A stretch of 17,925 nt of DNA from an uncultured Burkholderiales bacterium. GTDB taxonomy: Bacteria; Pseudomonadota; Gammaproteobacteria; Burkholderiales; Burkholderiaceae. Shown piece after piece: positions 1-10,455 of this stretch (position 1 is its first letter; the number at the start of each line of letters is the position of its first letter). Under the pieces are notes generated by a model. It saw nothing but the letters and a program-made list of their open reading frames with translations. It was not told the DNA's origin and ran no database searches. The stretch spans positions 1 to 17,925 of the forward strand of contig CAMLJY010000100.1 in the NCBI GenBank assembly GCA_946480465.1. The letters are read 5' to 3'. A program made the position numbers and the translations under genes.

Positions 1-2736
<2,736 letters not shown>

Positions 2737-2768
2737 CCCGCTGAACCCGTTCCACTCAGGGAGATTCA

Positions 2769-4709
2769 ATGGACGACACCTACAACCAGGCCGCCCAGCC
2801 CGCGGCGCCGGTGCCCGCGCCGGCCCCCGCGGCGCCCCCGGCGAAGAAGCGCGGGCTCTTCCGCCGCTTCTTCGGCGGCCTGTGGTGGCTGGTGGACGGC
2901 TCGCGCCGCCTGGTGCTGAACCTGCTGTTCCTGCTGATCGTCGGCCTGATCGTCGCCGCCTGGCTGCGCAGCGGCCCGCCGCCGCTGCAGGACAAGACCG
3001 TGCTGGTGCTCAACCTCACCGGCCCACTGGTGGACCAGCGTTCCGGCAGCGCCCGTGACCGTGCGCTGAAGCAGGCGCGTGGCGAACGCGACCACCAGGT
3101 GCAGCTGCGCGACGTGTTGCGCTCGCTCGAACTGGCAGCCAAGGACCCGAAGATCAGCGCCGTGCTGCTGGTGCTGGACGAATTCGGCGGCGGCGGCCTG
3201 CCCAACCTGCGCGAGGTCACGCTGGCGCTGCAGCGCTTCAAGCAGCAAAGCGGCGGCAAGAAGGTGATCGCCTGGGGCTCGAGCTACGACCAGAAGCAGT
3301 ACTTCATCGCCGCCCATGCGGACGAACTGCTGCTGCACCCGATGGGCCTGGTCTACCTGGAGGGTTACGGCAGCCTGCGCAACTACTACCGCGAAGCGCT
3401 GGACCGCGTGGGTGTCAGCGCCAACGTGATCCGCGTGGGCAAGTACAAGAACTTCGGCGAACCCTACTTCGCCACCGAGCCCTCGAAGGAAACGCTGGAG
3501 TCGGACGCGCTGATGTACGACGGCCTGTGGTCCGACTACACGAGGAGCGTCGAGGCCGCGCGCAAGCTGCCTGAGGGCAGCATCACCCGCGGCATCGAGC
3601 AGCTGCCGCAGACGCTGCCCGCCGCCGGCGGCGACATCGCCAAGCTGGCGCTGGAGCAGAAGCTGGTGGATGCGCTGAAGACGCGCGACGAGATGCGCGC
3701 GATGCTGATCGAACGCGGCGCCAAGGACGCCGAAGGCGGCACCTTCCGCCAGATCCCGTTCCAGGCCTACCTGGCGCGGAACCCGCAGCTGCCGCCCACC
3801 GAGGCGGTCGGCGTGATCGTCGCCGAGGGCGAGATCAGCGATGGCGAAGCGCCCCCCGGAGCCATCGGCGGACGCTCTACCGCCGAATTGGTGCGGCAGG
3901 CGCGCGAGGACAAGCGCATCAAGGCCATCGTGCTGCGCGTGCGTTCGCCGGGCGGCAGCGCCTTCGGCTCGGAACTGGTGCGGCGCGAGCTGGAACTGAC
4001 GCGCGCCGCCGGCAAGCCGGTGGTCGTCTCCATGGGCGACGTCGCGGCCTCGGGCGGGTACTGGATCTCGATGGCCTCGGACGAGGTCATCGCCGACCCC
4101 GCGACGCTGACCGGCAGCATCGGCGTCTTCGCGATGCTGCCGACCGCCGACGGCCTGATGGCCAAGCTGGCGGTGCGCCCGGCCGGCTACGGCACCACCT
4201 GGCTCACCAACGCCTACGATCCGCGCCGGCCGATCGACCCGAAGTTCGCGGCGCTCGTGCAGACCAGCGTCGGCCACATCTACACCGACTTCACCGCCAA
4301 GGCGGCGCAGGCCCGCAAGGTCACGCCGGAACAGCTGGACGCGGTGGCGCAGGGCCGGGTCTGGACCGGCGCGCAGGCCAAGGAGCGCGGCCTGGTCGAC
4401 CGGCTCGGCAGCTTCGGCGACGCGCTGGACGCCGCAGCGCAGCGCGCCAAGCTGCCGAAGGCTTACCGCACCGTCTACGTCGAACGCGAGGCCGGCCGCC
4501 TGGCCCAGCTGATGTCGATGTTCGGCGGCGCCGCGGTCGAGGCCATGCAGCCCGCGATCACGGAAGCCGTCAAGGAAGCCGCCGGCCCGCTCACCGCGCT
4601 ACCCCCCGAAATACGCGGCCTCACCCAGGAACTGGCCTGGCTGAACGACCTGGCGCAGCAGCGCCGGCCCTTCTCCGCCGTCGTCCACTGTTTCTGCAGC
4701 GCTCCCTGA
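2769..4709 (+). CDS. sppA: S49 family signal peptide peptidase SppA (67K type)
   Basis: An inner-membrane serine protease that degrades cleaved signal peptides. It has 646 residues and the double-domain arrangement of the long SppA form. A Pro/Ala-rich cytoplasmic N-terminus (about 1-25) precedes one membrane segment at about 48-66; the two S49 domains lie on the far side. The Ser/Lys dyad is visible by homology to the E. coli enzyme: lysine K227 in GKYKNFGEP (first domain) and serine S428 in DVAASGGYW (second domain). The start ATG has a good ribosome binding site, AGGGAG at 2758-2763, 5 bases upstream. The C-terminus ends in a short Cys-containing tail (VVHCFCSAP) whose role I do not know. 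The gene lies 32 bases after mfd and 11 before serB, so it is probably read with them. Family assignment is firm; the natural substrates are inferred from the family. Confidence 0.94.
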   Translation: MDDTYNQAAQPAAPVPAPAPAAPPAKKRGLFRRFFGGLWWLVDGSRRLVLNLLFLLIVGLIVAAWLRSGPPPLQDKTVLVLNLTGPLVDQRSGSARDRALKQARGERDHQVQLRDVLRSLELAAKDPKISAVLLVLDEFGGGGLPNLREVTLALQRFKQQSGGKKVIAWGSSYDQKQYFIAAHADELLLHPMGLVYLEGYGSLRNYYREALDRVGVSANVIRVGKYKNFGEPYFATEPSKETLESDALMYDGLWSDYTRSVEAARKLPEGSITRGIEQLPQTLPAAGGDIAKLALEQKLVDALKTRDEMRAMLIERGAKDAEGGTFRQIPFQAYLARNPQLPPTEAVGVIVAEGEISDGEAPPGAIGGRSTAELVRQAREDKRIKAIVLRVRSPGGSAFGSELVRRELELTRAAGKPVVVSMGDVAASGGYWISMASDEVIADPATLTGSIGVFAMLPTADGLMAKLAVRPAGYGTTWLTNAYDPRRPIDPKFAALVQTSVGHIYTDFTAKAAQARKVTPEQLDAVAQGRVWTGAQAKERGLVDRLGSFGDALDAAAQRAKLPKAYRTVYVEREAGRLAQLMSMFGGAAVEAMQPAITEAVKEAAGPLTALPPEIRGLTQELAWLNDLAQQRRPFSAVVHCFCSAP

Positions 4710-4720
4710 CCCTCATTCCA

Positions 4721-5449
4721 ATGACCGCAGTCGCCTTCGCCCCCGGCCTTTTCGTGCGCGGCATCACACCGCCGCTGATGCTGTCGGACTTCCGCCTCGC
4801 CGCGTTCGACATGGACTCGACGCTGATCAACATCGAATGCGTCGACGAGATCGCCGCCGCCGCCGGCCGCAAGGCCGAGGTGGCCGCCATCACCGAGGCC
4901 GCGATGCGCGGCGAGATCGCCGACTACAAGGACAGCCTGCGCCGCCGCGTGGCGCTGCTGAAGGGCGTGCCGGAATCGGCGCTGGAAGCGGTCTACACGC
5001 AGAAGCTGCAGCTGAACCCGGGCGTCGAGACCTTCGTGCGGGCGCTGCAGGCCGCCGGGCTGAAGACGCTGCTGGTCTCCGGCGGATTCACCTACTTCAG
5101 CGAACGGGTACGCCACCGGCTGGGGCTGGACTTCGCCCGCGCCAACCTGCTGGAGGTGCAGGACGGCCTGCTCACCGGCCGCATGCTCGACCGCCCTTGG
5201 GGCGACATCTGCGACGGCGCCGAAAAGCGCCGCGTGCTGCTGGAAGTGTGCGAGCTGATGGGGATCGACCCCGCGCGTGCCATCGCCGTGGGCGACGGCG
5301 CGAACGACCTGCCGATGATGTCCGTGGCCGGTCTTTCCATCTGTTATCACGGCAAGCCCGCGGTGCGTGAGCAGGCCATGATCTCGATCGAGGACGGTGG
5401 CATGGACCGGGCGCTGGCGCTGTTCCACGGGGCCGCCGCGCTGGCCTGA
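4721..5449 (+). CDS. serB: Phosphoserine phosphatase SerB
   Basis: Catalyses the last step of L-serine synthesis, removing phosphate from O-phospho-L-serine in the cytoplasm. It is a HAD-superfamily enzyme of 242 residues, the short form without the N-terminal ACT-like extension of E. coli SerB (322 residues). HAD motif I is DMDST at 30-34, with D30 as the expected nucleophile and D32 as the acid/base. The serine motif follows as LLVSGGF, and the Mg2+-binding motif is GDGANDLPM at 191-199. I chose the ATG at 4721 because the sequence upstream of motif I (FAPGLFVRG..PPL.LSDF) resembles the N-terminus of short betaproteobacterial SerB proteins. An internal ATG at 4778 would remove it. No clear Shine-Dalgarno sequence precedes 4721, and translation may be coupled to sppA, which stops 11 bases before. 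It converges on the TonB-like gene with only 6 bases between the stop codons. Confidence 0.95.
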   Translation: MTAVAFAPGLFVRGITPPLMLSDFRLAAFDMDSTLINIECVDEIAAAAGRKAEVAAITEAAMRGEIADYKDSLRRRVALLKGVPESALEAVYTQKLQLNPGVETFVRALQAAGLKTLLVSGGFTYFSERVRHRLGLDFARANLLEVQDGLLTGRMLDRPWGDICDGAEKRRVLLEVCELMGIDPARAIAVGDGANDLPMMSVAGLSICYHGKPAVREQAMISIEDGGMDRALALFHGAAALA

Positions 5450-5455
5450 CCCGGT

Positions 5456-6238
5456 CTACTCCGCCAGGTTGAACACCAGCTGCACCGTGTGCTCCCGGGC
5501 TTCGGGCACGGGGTCGTAGCGCCACTGCTTCACAGCCGCCAGCACCACCGCGTCCAGCGCCTTGCTGGTCGTCGTGCGGATGCCGACGTCGCTGACGCTG
5601 CCGTCGGGCTGCACCTTGAAGCCGACCGTGACCTCGTTCGTGGGACGCAGCCGCGCGCGCACGCGGGCGGGGATTTCCGGCTCGATGTAATGCACCAGTT
5701 TCAGTGGGATCAGCACTTCCTCCGCAGGCTGTGCCGCGTTGGGGACCGAGGCGGCCGGCGCTGCCGTGGCGGCCAAGCCGGCAGCGGCCGGCGTGGCGGC
5801 GGCCACGGCAGGTGCCGGCACCGCTTCGGCAGACGCGGGATCCGGCAGCCCGGCATCCGGTGACGACGCCCCGGGCTGCGAGCCCGGCGCGAAGGCCTCC
5901 ATCGCCGCGGATGCGGGGGGATTGGCCTGCTGGGCCAGTGTGCGACTTGCCGGCTCGGACGCCGACGACGCCTGTTCGGCCGCCTTGGCCGGCCGGCGCT
6001 CGGCCACAGGGCGAGGTTCGGCGGCGGGGCGGGCAGGCGCGAGTGCCGGCCCGGCGGTGGGCGCTTCGGCCGCTCGCGTGCGCTTGACCTGGCTGGCCTC
6101 GATGATGATGCGCATCGGGTTCGATGCGGCGCGCCTGGCGCGCTCCATCCGCTCCTTCGCGGCCGCGTCGACGGACGACTGGGCCCACACCAGACTCATG
6201 CAGCACAGGCTGGCCGCGGCCAGAACGAACTTCTTCAC
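5456..6238 (-). CDS. Secreted protein with TonB C-terminal domain
   Basis: 260 residues starting at a GTG that is fixed by a strong Shine-Dalgarno sequence (GGGAGG, 7 bases upstream). The N-terminus is a classical Sec signal: KK, then a hydrophobic stretch to about residue 19 ending VWA, with cleavage likely after A19. A short charged stretch (25-55) follows, then an Ala/Pro-rich low-complexity linker (about 56-175) typical of proteins that cross the periplasm. The TonB C-terminal fold is at about 180-258 (LVHYIEPEIP, VTVGFKVQPDGSVSDV, AAVKQWRYDPVP). TonB family proteins pass energy from ExbB/ExbD to outer-membrane receptors, but no exbB, exbD or receptor gene is nearby. If the signal is cleaved, the protein has no membrane anchor, so an energising role is uncertain. 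It could instead be a periplasmic or envelope structural protein. The domain call is good; the function is unknown. Confidence 0.85.
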   Translation of the reverse strand: MKKFVLAAASLCCMSLVWAQSSVDAAAKERMERARRAASNPMRIIIEASQVKRTRAAEAPTAGPALAPARPAAEPRPVAERRPAKAAEQASSASEPASRTLAQQANPPASAAMEAFAPGSQPGASSPDAGLPDPASAEAVPAPAVAAATPAAAGLAATAAPAASVPNAAQPAEEVLIPLKLVHYIEPEIPARVRARLRPTNEVTVGFKVQPDGSVSDVGIRTTTSKALDAVVLAAVKQWRYDPVPEAREHTVQLVFNLAE

Positions 6239-6245
6239 AGGGGTG

Positions 6246-6251
6246 CCTCCC
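6246..6251 (-). promoter_or_regulatory. Ribosome binding site fixing the TonB-like GTG start
   Basis: On the minus strand the bases read GGGAGG, 7 bases before the GTG at 6238. The reading frame is open for another 57 codons upstream, but only this GTG puts a basic Sec signal peptide directly behind a strong Shine-Dalgarno sequence. Confidence 0.8.
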
Positions 6252-6317
6252 AACACGACGCTTGTGGCGCCTGAAGCGAAGGCCTTCGCGCGGCCTCCGG
6301 GCGTCGATGCGGGCCGG

Positions 6318-6323
6318 ATTCTA
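6318..6323 (-). promoter_or_regulatory. Possible -10 box for the TonB-like gene
   Basis: The minus strand reads TAGAAT (5 of 6 matches to TATAAT), about 80 bases upstream of the GTG start, in the 183-base gap after hrpA. I see no convincing -35 hexamer at 16-18 bases, so this is only a candidate. Nothing else in the gap (6239-6421) stands out. Confidence 0.22.
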
Positions 6324-6421
6324 GGGAGAGGACCGCGCGTTCCTATCCGCGTCAGCCCTGAGTCAGCTCCGTACCAGCGCGTAACCGCCGAACCCGTCAC
6401 GGCGACCACGCAGACGGCGCA

Positions 6422-9400
6422 TCAGCTGCTTAGCTGCTGCCACGCCTTGTCCAGGCGCTTCACGCTCACCGGCTGCGGGGTGCGCAGTTCCTGCGCGAAG
6501 AAACTCACCCGCAACTCCTCCAGCAGCCAGCGGTACTCGTCCAGGCGTGCATCGGCCGTGCCCTTCAGATCAGCCATGCGGCGCTGCCAGCGCTGCTCCA
6601 GCGGGCGCAACTCGGCCAGGCGCTGGGCGTCGCGCTCGGGGTCGGCGCGCCACTTGTCGAGGCGCAGCGTGATGGCCTTCAGGTAGCGGGTGAAGTACTG
6701 CAGCTGCACCCACGGCGTCTGCATCAGGAAGCGCTTGCCCATCAGGCGTTGCAGCTGCGCGTTGATGTCGTCGCCGACCTCCTTCGGCGCGCGCGCGTCC
6801 TTGAGCTTTCGCAGCGCGGCGGCGTACTCGGTGAGGACCGCGGCGGCCAGGCGGGCCACTTCCTGCGCGATCAGGTTCAGCCGGCCGCGGCCTTCGTCGA
6901 TGCGGGCCTTGAAGGAGGCCTCGTCCGTCGGCAGCGGCTCGGCCAGGAAGGCGCGGTCCAGCGCGACGTCGATGACCTGCTGCTTCAACTCGTCGGCCGT
7001 GCCCAGCGGCATGTAGGCCACCGCCATGCGCGTCAGGTCGGGGATGTTCCTTTCCAGGTACTTCAGCGGCTCCTTGATCGCCAGCGCGATGAGGCGGCGC
7101 AGGCCCGCCCGGTGCCTGGCGGCAGCGACGGTGGGCTCGTCGAAGACCTCGATCTCGACGTGCGTGCCCTTGTCGATCAGCGCCGGAAAACCGATCAACA
7201 CCTGGCCGCCCTTCTTCAGCTCCATCAACTCGGGCAGTTCGCCGAAGGTCCAGGCGGTGTACGTGGCGGCGGACAACGGCGCTGCCGGCGCGGGCGCCGC
7301 CTGCGGTGCCGGCACGCGCGCAGTCTTCGTGGACGCACTGCCCGCGGCGGGCGATGGCATGGCCGGCGCGGGGGGCGCGGCGGCACTGCCCAGCTTCAAC
7401 GCCGCCAGCGCCTGGAAGGCCGAGCGCGCCTGCCCGCCCAGCTCCGCCTTCAGCGAAGCCAGGTGCCGCCCCATCCCCAGCTGCCGTCCGTGCTCGTCGA
7501 CGATGCGGAAGTTCATGAACAGGTGCGGCTGCAGCATGTCGAGCTTGAAGTCGTTGCGCTGCACGGCCAGCTGCGTGCGTTCGCGCACGGCCTTCAGCAG
7601 CACGTCCATCAGCGCGCCTTCGCCGAAGGGATGCAGCTCGATGAACTCGGCAACGAACTCGGCCATCGGCTGCAGCCGGGCGCGCGGCTTCTGGTGCAGG
7701 CTCTTCAGCAGTGCGGTCACTTTGGCCGTCAGCATGCCCGGCACCAGCCATTCGCAGCGCTCTTCGTTGACCTGGTTCAGCGCGTAGATCGGCACCGTGA
7801 CCGTCACGCCATCCTTCGGGTCGCCTGGCTCATGCAGGTAGCTGGCGCTGCAATCGATGCCGCCCAGGCGGATGGTCCTGGGGTAGCTCGCGGTGGTGAT
7901 GCCGGCGGCCTCGTGCCGCATGAGCTCGTCGCGCGTCATCCGCAGCAGCTGGGGCGCCCGCTTCGACTCCTCGCGGTACCAGCGCTCCAGCGTCGCACCG
8001 GACGTCACCTCGCCCGGCAACTGCTGGTCGTAGAACGCGAAGATCAGCTCGTCGTCCACCAGCACGTCCTGGCGGCGCGACTTGTGTTCCAGCTCCTGCA
8101 CCTGCGCCACGAGCTTCTGGTTGTGCGCCAGGAACGGCAGCTTGGTGTCCCACTCGCCCTCGACCAGCGCGGCGCGGATGAAAAGCTCGCGCGCCGCCTT
8201 GGGATCGACCTTCGCGAAATTCACGCGGCGGTTGGCGTAGATGACGATGCCGTACAGCGTGGCGCGCTCCAGCGCCACCACTTCGGCCGCCTTCTTCTCC
8301 CAGTGCGGCTCCAGCAGCTGCTTCTTCAGCAGGTGGCCGGCGATGGGCGGGATCCACTGCGGCTCTATCGCCGCAAGTCCGCGGCCATACAGGCGCGTGG
8401 TCTCGACCAGTTCGGCCGCCACCAGCCAGCGCCCCGGCTTCTTCGACAGGTGCGCGCCGGGATGGCGCCAGAACTTGATGCCGCGTGCGCCGAGGTACCA
8501 CTCCTCGTCGTCGCTCTTCTGGCCGATGTTGCCGAGCAGCCCCGACAACATGGCCAGGTGCACCTGTTCGTAGGTGGCCGGGCTGCCGTTCAGGCGCCAG
8601 CCGTGTTCCGCCACGACGGTGTGCAACTGGGAATGGATGTCGCGCCATTCGCGCACGCGGCGCGGGTTGATGAAGTGCTCGCGCAGCAGCTGCTCCTGCT
8701 TGCGGTGGCTGAGCTTGTGCTGCTTGTTCTGGGCCTCGGTGCCGGCCGCGGGCGTGCCGGCGCCGCGCACCTCTTCCAGCCAGTTCCACAGCTTCAGGTA
8801 GCCGCTGAACTCGCTCTTCTCGTCGTCGAACTTCTTGTGCTTCTCGTCGGCGGCCTGCTGGTGCTCCAGCGGCCGGTCGCGCACGTCCTGCACGCTGAGT
8901 GCCGACGCGATCACCAGCACCTCGTGCAGCGACTGCCGCTCGCGCGCCTCCAGGATCATGCGGCCGATGCGCGGGTCCAGCGGCAGGCGGGCCAGTTCCT
9001 TGCCGATGGGCGTCAGCTCGTTGTCGTCGTCGACCGCGTTCAGCTCGCCCAGCAGCGCGTAGCCGTCGGCAATGGCCTTGGCGCGAGGCGGCTCGATGAA
9101 AGGGAACTGCTCCACCGTGCCGAAGCGCAGGCTCTTCATGCGCAGGATCACGCCGGCGAGCGAGGAGCGCAGGATCTCGGGGTCGGTGAAGCGCGGGCGT
9201 TCGCTGAAGTCCTTCTCGTCGTAGAGCCGGATGCACACGCCGTTGGCGACACGGCCGCACCGGCCCGCACGCTGGTTGGCCGCGGCCTGGCTGATCGGCT
9301 CGACCTGAAGCTGCTCCACCTTGTTGCGGTAGCTGTAGCGCTTGACGCGGGCCTGGCCGGAGTCGATGACGTAGCGGATGCCGGGCACCGTCAGCGAGGT

Positions 9401-10411
9401 CTCGGCCACGTTCGTGGCCAGCACGATGCGGCGGCCGTTGCCGGGCTCGAAGACGCGGTCCTGCTCGGCCTGCGACAGGCGGGCGAAGAGCGGCAGGATC
9501 TCCGCTTGCGGGCCGCCGCGGTGCTGCTGGGCCAGGTGCTTGTGCAGGTGGTCCGCCGCGTCGCGGATCTCGCGTTCGCCGGGCAGGAAGACGAGGATGT
9601 CCCCTGGTGCGCCGCGCCAGAGTTCATCGACGGCCTCGGCGATCGCGTCGTTCAAATCGAACTCGCGCGACTCCTCGAACGGGCGCCAGCGCTGCTCCAC
9701 CGGATAGAGCCGGCCCGAGACGTGGATGACCGGCGCCGGCCCCTTGATCGATTCGAAATGACGCGCAAAGCGCTCGGCATCGATGGTGGCCGAGGTGACG
9801 ATGATCTTCAGATCCGGCCGGCGCGGCAGCAGGTTGCGCAGGTAGCCGAGCAGGAAGTCGATGTTGAGGCTGCGCTCGTGCGCCTCGTCGATGATCAGCG
9901 TGTCGTAGGCGCGCAGGTCGGGGTCGCCCTGCGTCTCGGCGAGCAGGATGCCGTCGGTCATCAGCTTGACCGAGGCGCCGGCCTGCAGCCGGTCGTTGAA
10001 GCGCACCTTGTAGCCGACGACTTCGCCCAGCGGCGAGTTCAGTTCATCCGCGATCCGCTTGGCCACGCTGGTGGCCGCGATGCGCCGCGGCTGCGTGTGG
10101 CCGATCAGTCCGCGGCCGCCGGCACCGATGCCGCGGCCCAGCGCCAGCGCGATCTTCGGCAGCTGCGTGGTCTTGCCCGAGCCGGTCTCGCCGCTGACGA
10201 TGATGACCTGGTGCTCGGCCAGCGCACGCGCGATTTCCTCGCGCCGGGCCGAGACCGGCAGCGATTCAGGGTAGGTGATCGGGGGCACCGGGTTGGCGGG
10301 CCGGGGCGGCCGCGGCGGACCGGCGGGCCGCGCCGCGCGCGGTGCACCCGGCTTGCCCTCCCGCGATAAGTTCCGCGGGGCGGGCGGCGGTGCAGAGACG
10401 GGTGAATTCAC
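6422..10411 (-). CDS. hrpA: ATP-dependent RNA helicase HrpA
   Basis: A DEAH-box RNA helicase of 1329 residues (E. coli HrpA is about 1300). In E. coli it acts in mRNA processing and is linked to stalled-ribosome handling. The N-terminus to about 45 is Pro/Ala/Arg-rich. Walker A is GETGSGKT at 74-81, the DEAH box is 175-178, motif III is SAT at 207-209 and motif VI is QRAGRCGR at 380-387. The helicase-associated region and the long C-terminal DUF3418-type region of HrpA follow. An Ala/Pro-rich linker at about 1006-1047 interrupts the C-terminal part. The start is taken as GTG at 10411. The frame stays open upstream but there overlaps the yihY gene and encodes low-complexity sequence. No Shine-Dalgarno is visible; a -10-like GATAAT sits 10 bases before the GTG, so translation may be nearly leaderless. 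It follows yihY by 44 bases on the same strand. Confidence 0.95.
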   Translation of the reverse strand: MNSPVSAPPPAPRNLSREGKPGAPRAARPAGPPRPPRPANPVPPITYPESLPVSARREEIARALAEHQVIIVSGETGSGKTTQLPKIALALGRGIGAGGRGLIGHTQPRRIAATSVAKRIADELNSPLGEVVGYKVRFNDRLQAGASVKLMTDGILLAETQGDPDLRAYDTLIIDEAHERSLNIDFLLGYLRNLLPRRPDLKIIVTSATIDAERFARHFESIKGPAPVIHVSGRLYPVEQRWRPFEESREFDLNDAIAEAVDELWRGAPGDILVFLPGEREIRDAADHLHKHLAQQHRGGPQAEILPLFARLSQAEQDRVFEPGNGRRIVLATNVAETSLTVPGIRYVIDSGQARVKRYSYRNKVEQLQVEPISQAAANQRAGRCGRVANGVCIRLYDEKDFSERPRFTDPEILRSSLAGVILRMKSLRFGTVEQFPFIEPPRAKAIADGYALLGELNAVDDDNELTPIGKELARLPLDPRIGRMILEARERQSLHEVLVIASALSVQDVRDRPLEHQQAADEKHKKFDDEKSEFSGYLKLWNWLEEVRGAGTPAAGTEAQNKQHKLSHRKQEQLLREHFINPRRVREWRDIHSQLHTVVAEHGWRLNGSPATYEQVHLAMLSGLLGNIGQKSDDEEWYLGARGIKFWRHPGAHLSKKPGRWLVAAELVETTRLYGRGLAAIEPQWIPPIAGHLLKKQLLEPHWEKKAAEVVALERATLYGIVIYANRRVNFAKVDPKAARELFIRAALVEGEWDTKLPFLAHNQKLVAQVQELEHKSRRQDVLVDDELIFAFYDQQLPGEVTSGATLERWYREESKRAPQLLRMTRDELMRHEAAGITTASYPRTIRLGGIDCSASYLHEPGDPKDGVTVTVPIYALNQVNEERCEWLVPGMLTAKVTALLKSLHQKPRARLQPMAEFVAEFIELHPFGEGALMDVLLKAVRERTQLAVQRNDFKLDMLQPHLFMNFRIVDEHGRQLGMGRHLASLKAELGGQARSAFQALAALKLGSAAAPPAPAMPSPAAGSASTKTARVPAPQAAPAPAAPLSAATYTAWTFGELPELMELKKGGQVLIGFPALIDKGTHVEIEVFDEPTVAAARHRAGLRRLIALAIKEPLKYLERNIPDLTRMAVAYMPLGTADELKQQVIDVALDRAFLAEPLPTDEASFKARIDEGRGRLNLIAQEVARLAAAVLTEYAAALRKLKDARAPKEVGDDINAQLQRLMGKRFLMQTPWVQLQYFTRYLKAITLRLDKWRADPERDAQRLAELRPLEQRWQRRMADLKGTADARLDEYRWLLEELRVSFFAQELRTPQPVSVKRLDKAWQQLSS

Positions 10412-10421
10412 GAGGGTGGCG

Positions 10422-10427
10422 ATTATC
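10422..10427 (-). promoter_or_regulatory. Candidate -10 box immediately upstream of hrpA
   Basis: The minus strand reads GATAAT (5 of 6 to consensus), ending 10 bases before the hrpA GTG. Transcription from it would begin only a few bases before the start codon, which fits the absence of a ribosome binding site. There is no clear -35 element, so confidence is low. Confidence 0.33.
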
Positions 10428-10455
10428 GATGCTTCGCCCGGGCCCGCGGCACGGC

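Noticed and set aside
5456..6409. Longer TonB-like protein from an ATG at 6409.
   Set aside because: It would place about 57 non-conserved residues before a classical signal peptide. The GTG at 6238 has a strong ribosome binding site.
6749..10369. Very long open frame (1206 codons) antisense to hrpA.
   Set aside because: It lies wholly within hrpA, has a biased composition (His, Gln, Arg, Val, Leu) and no recognisable motif. It is a shadow of GC-rich codon use.
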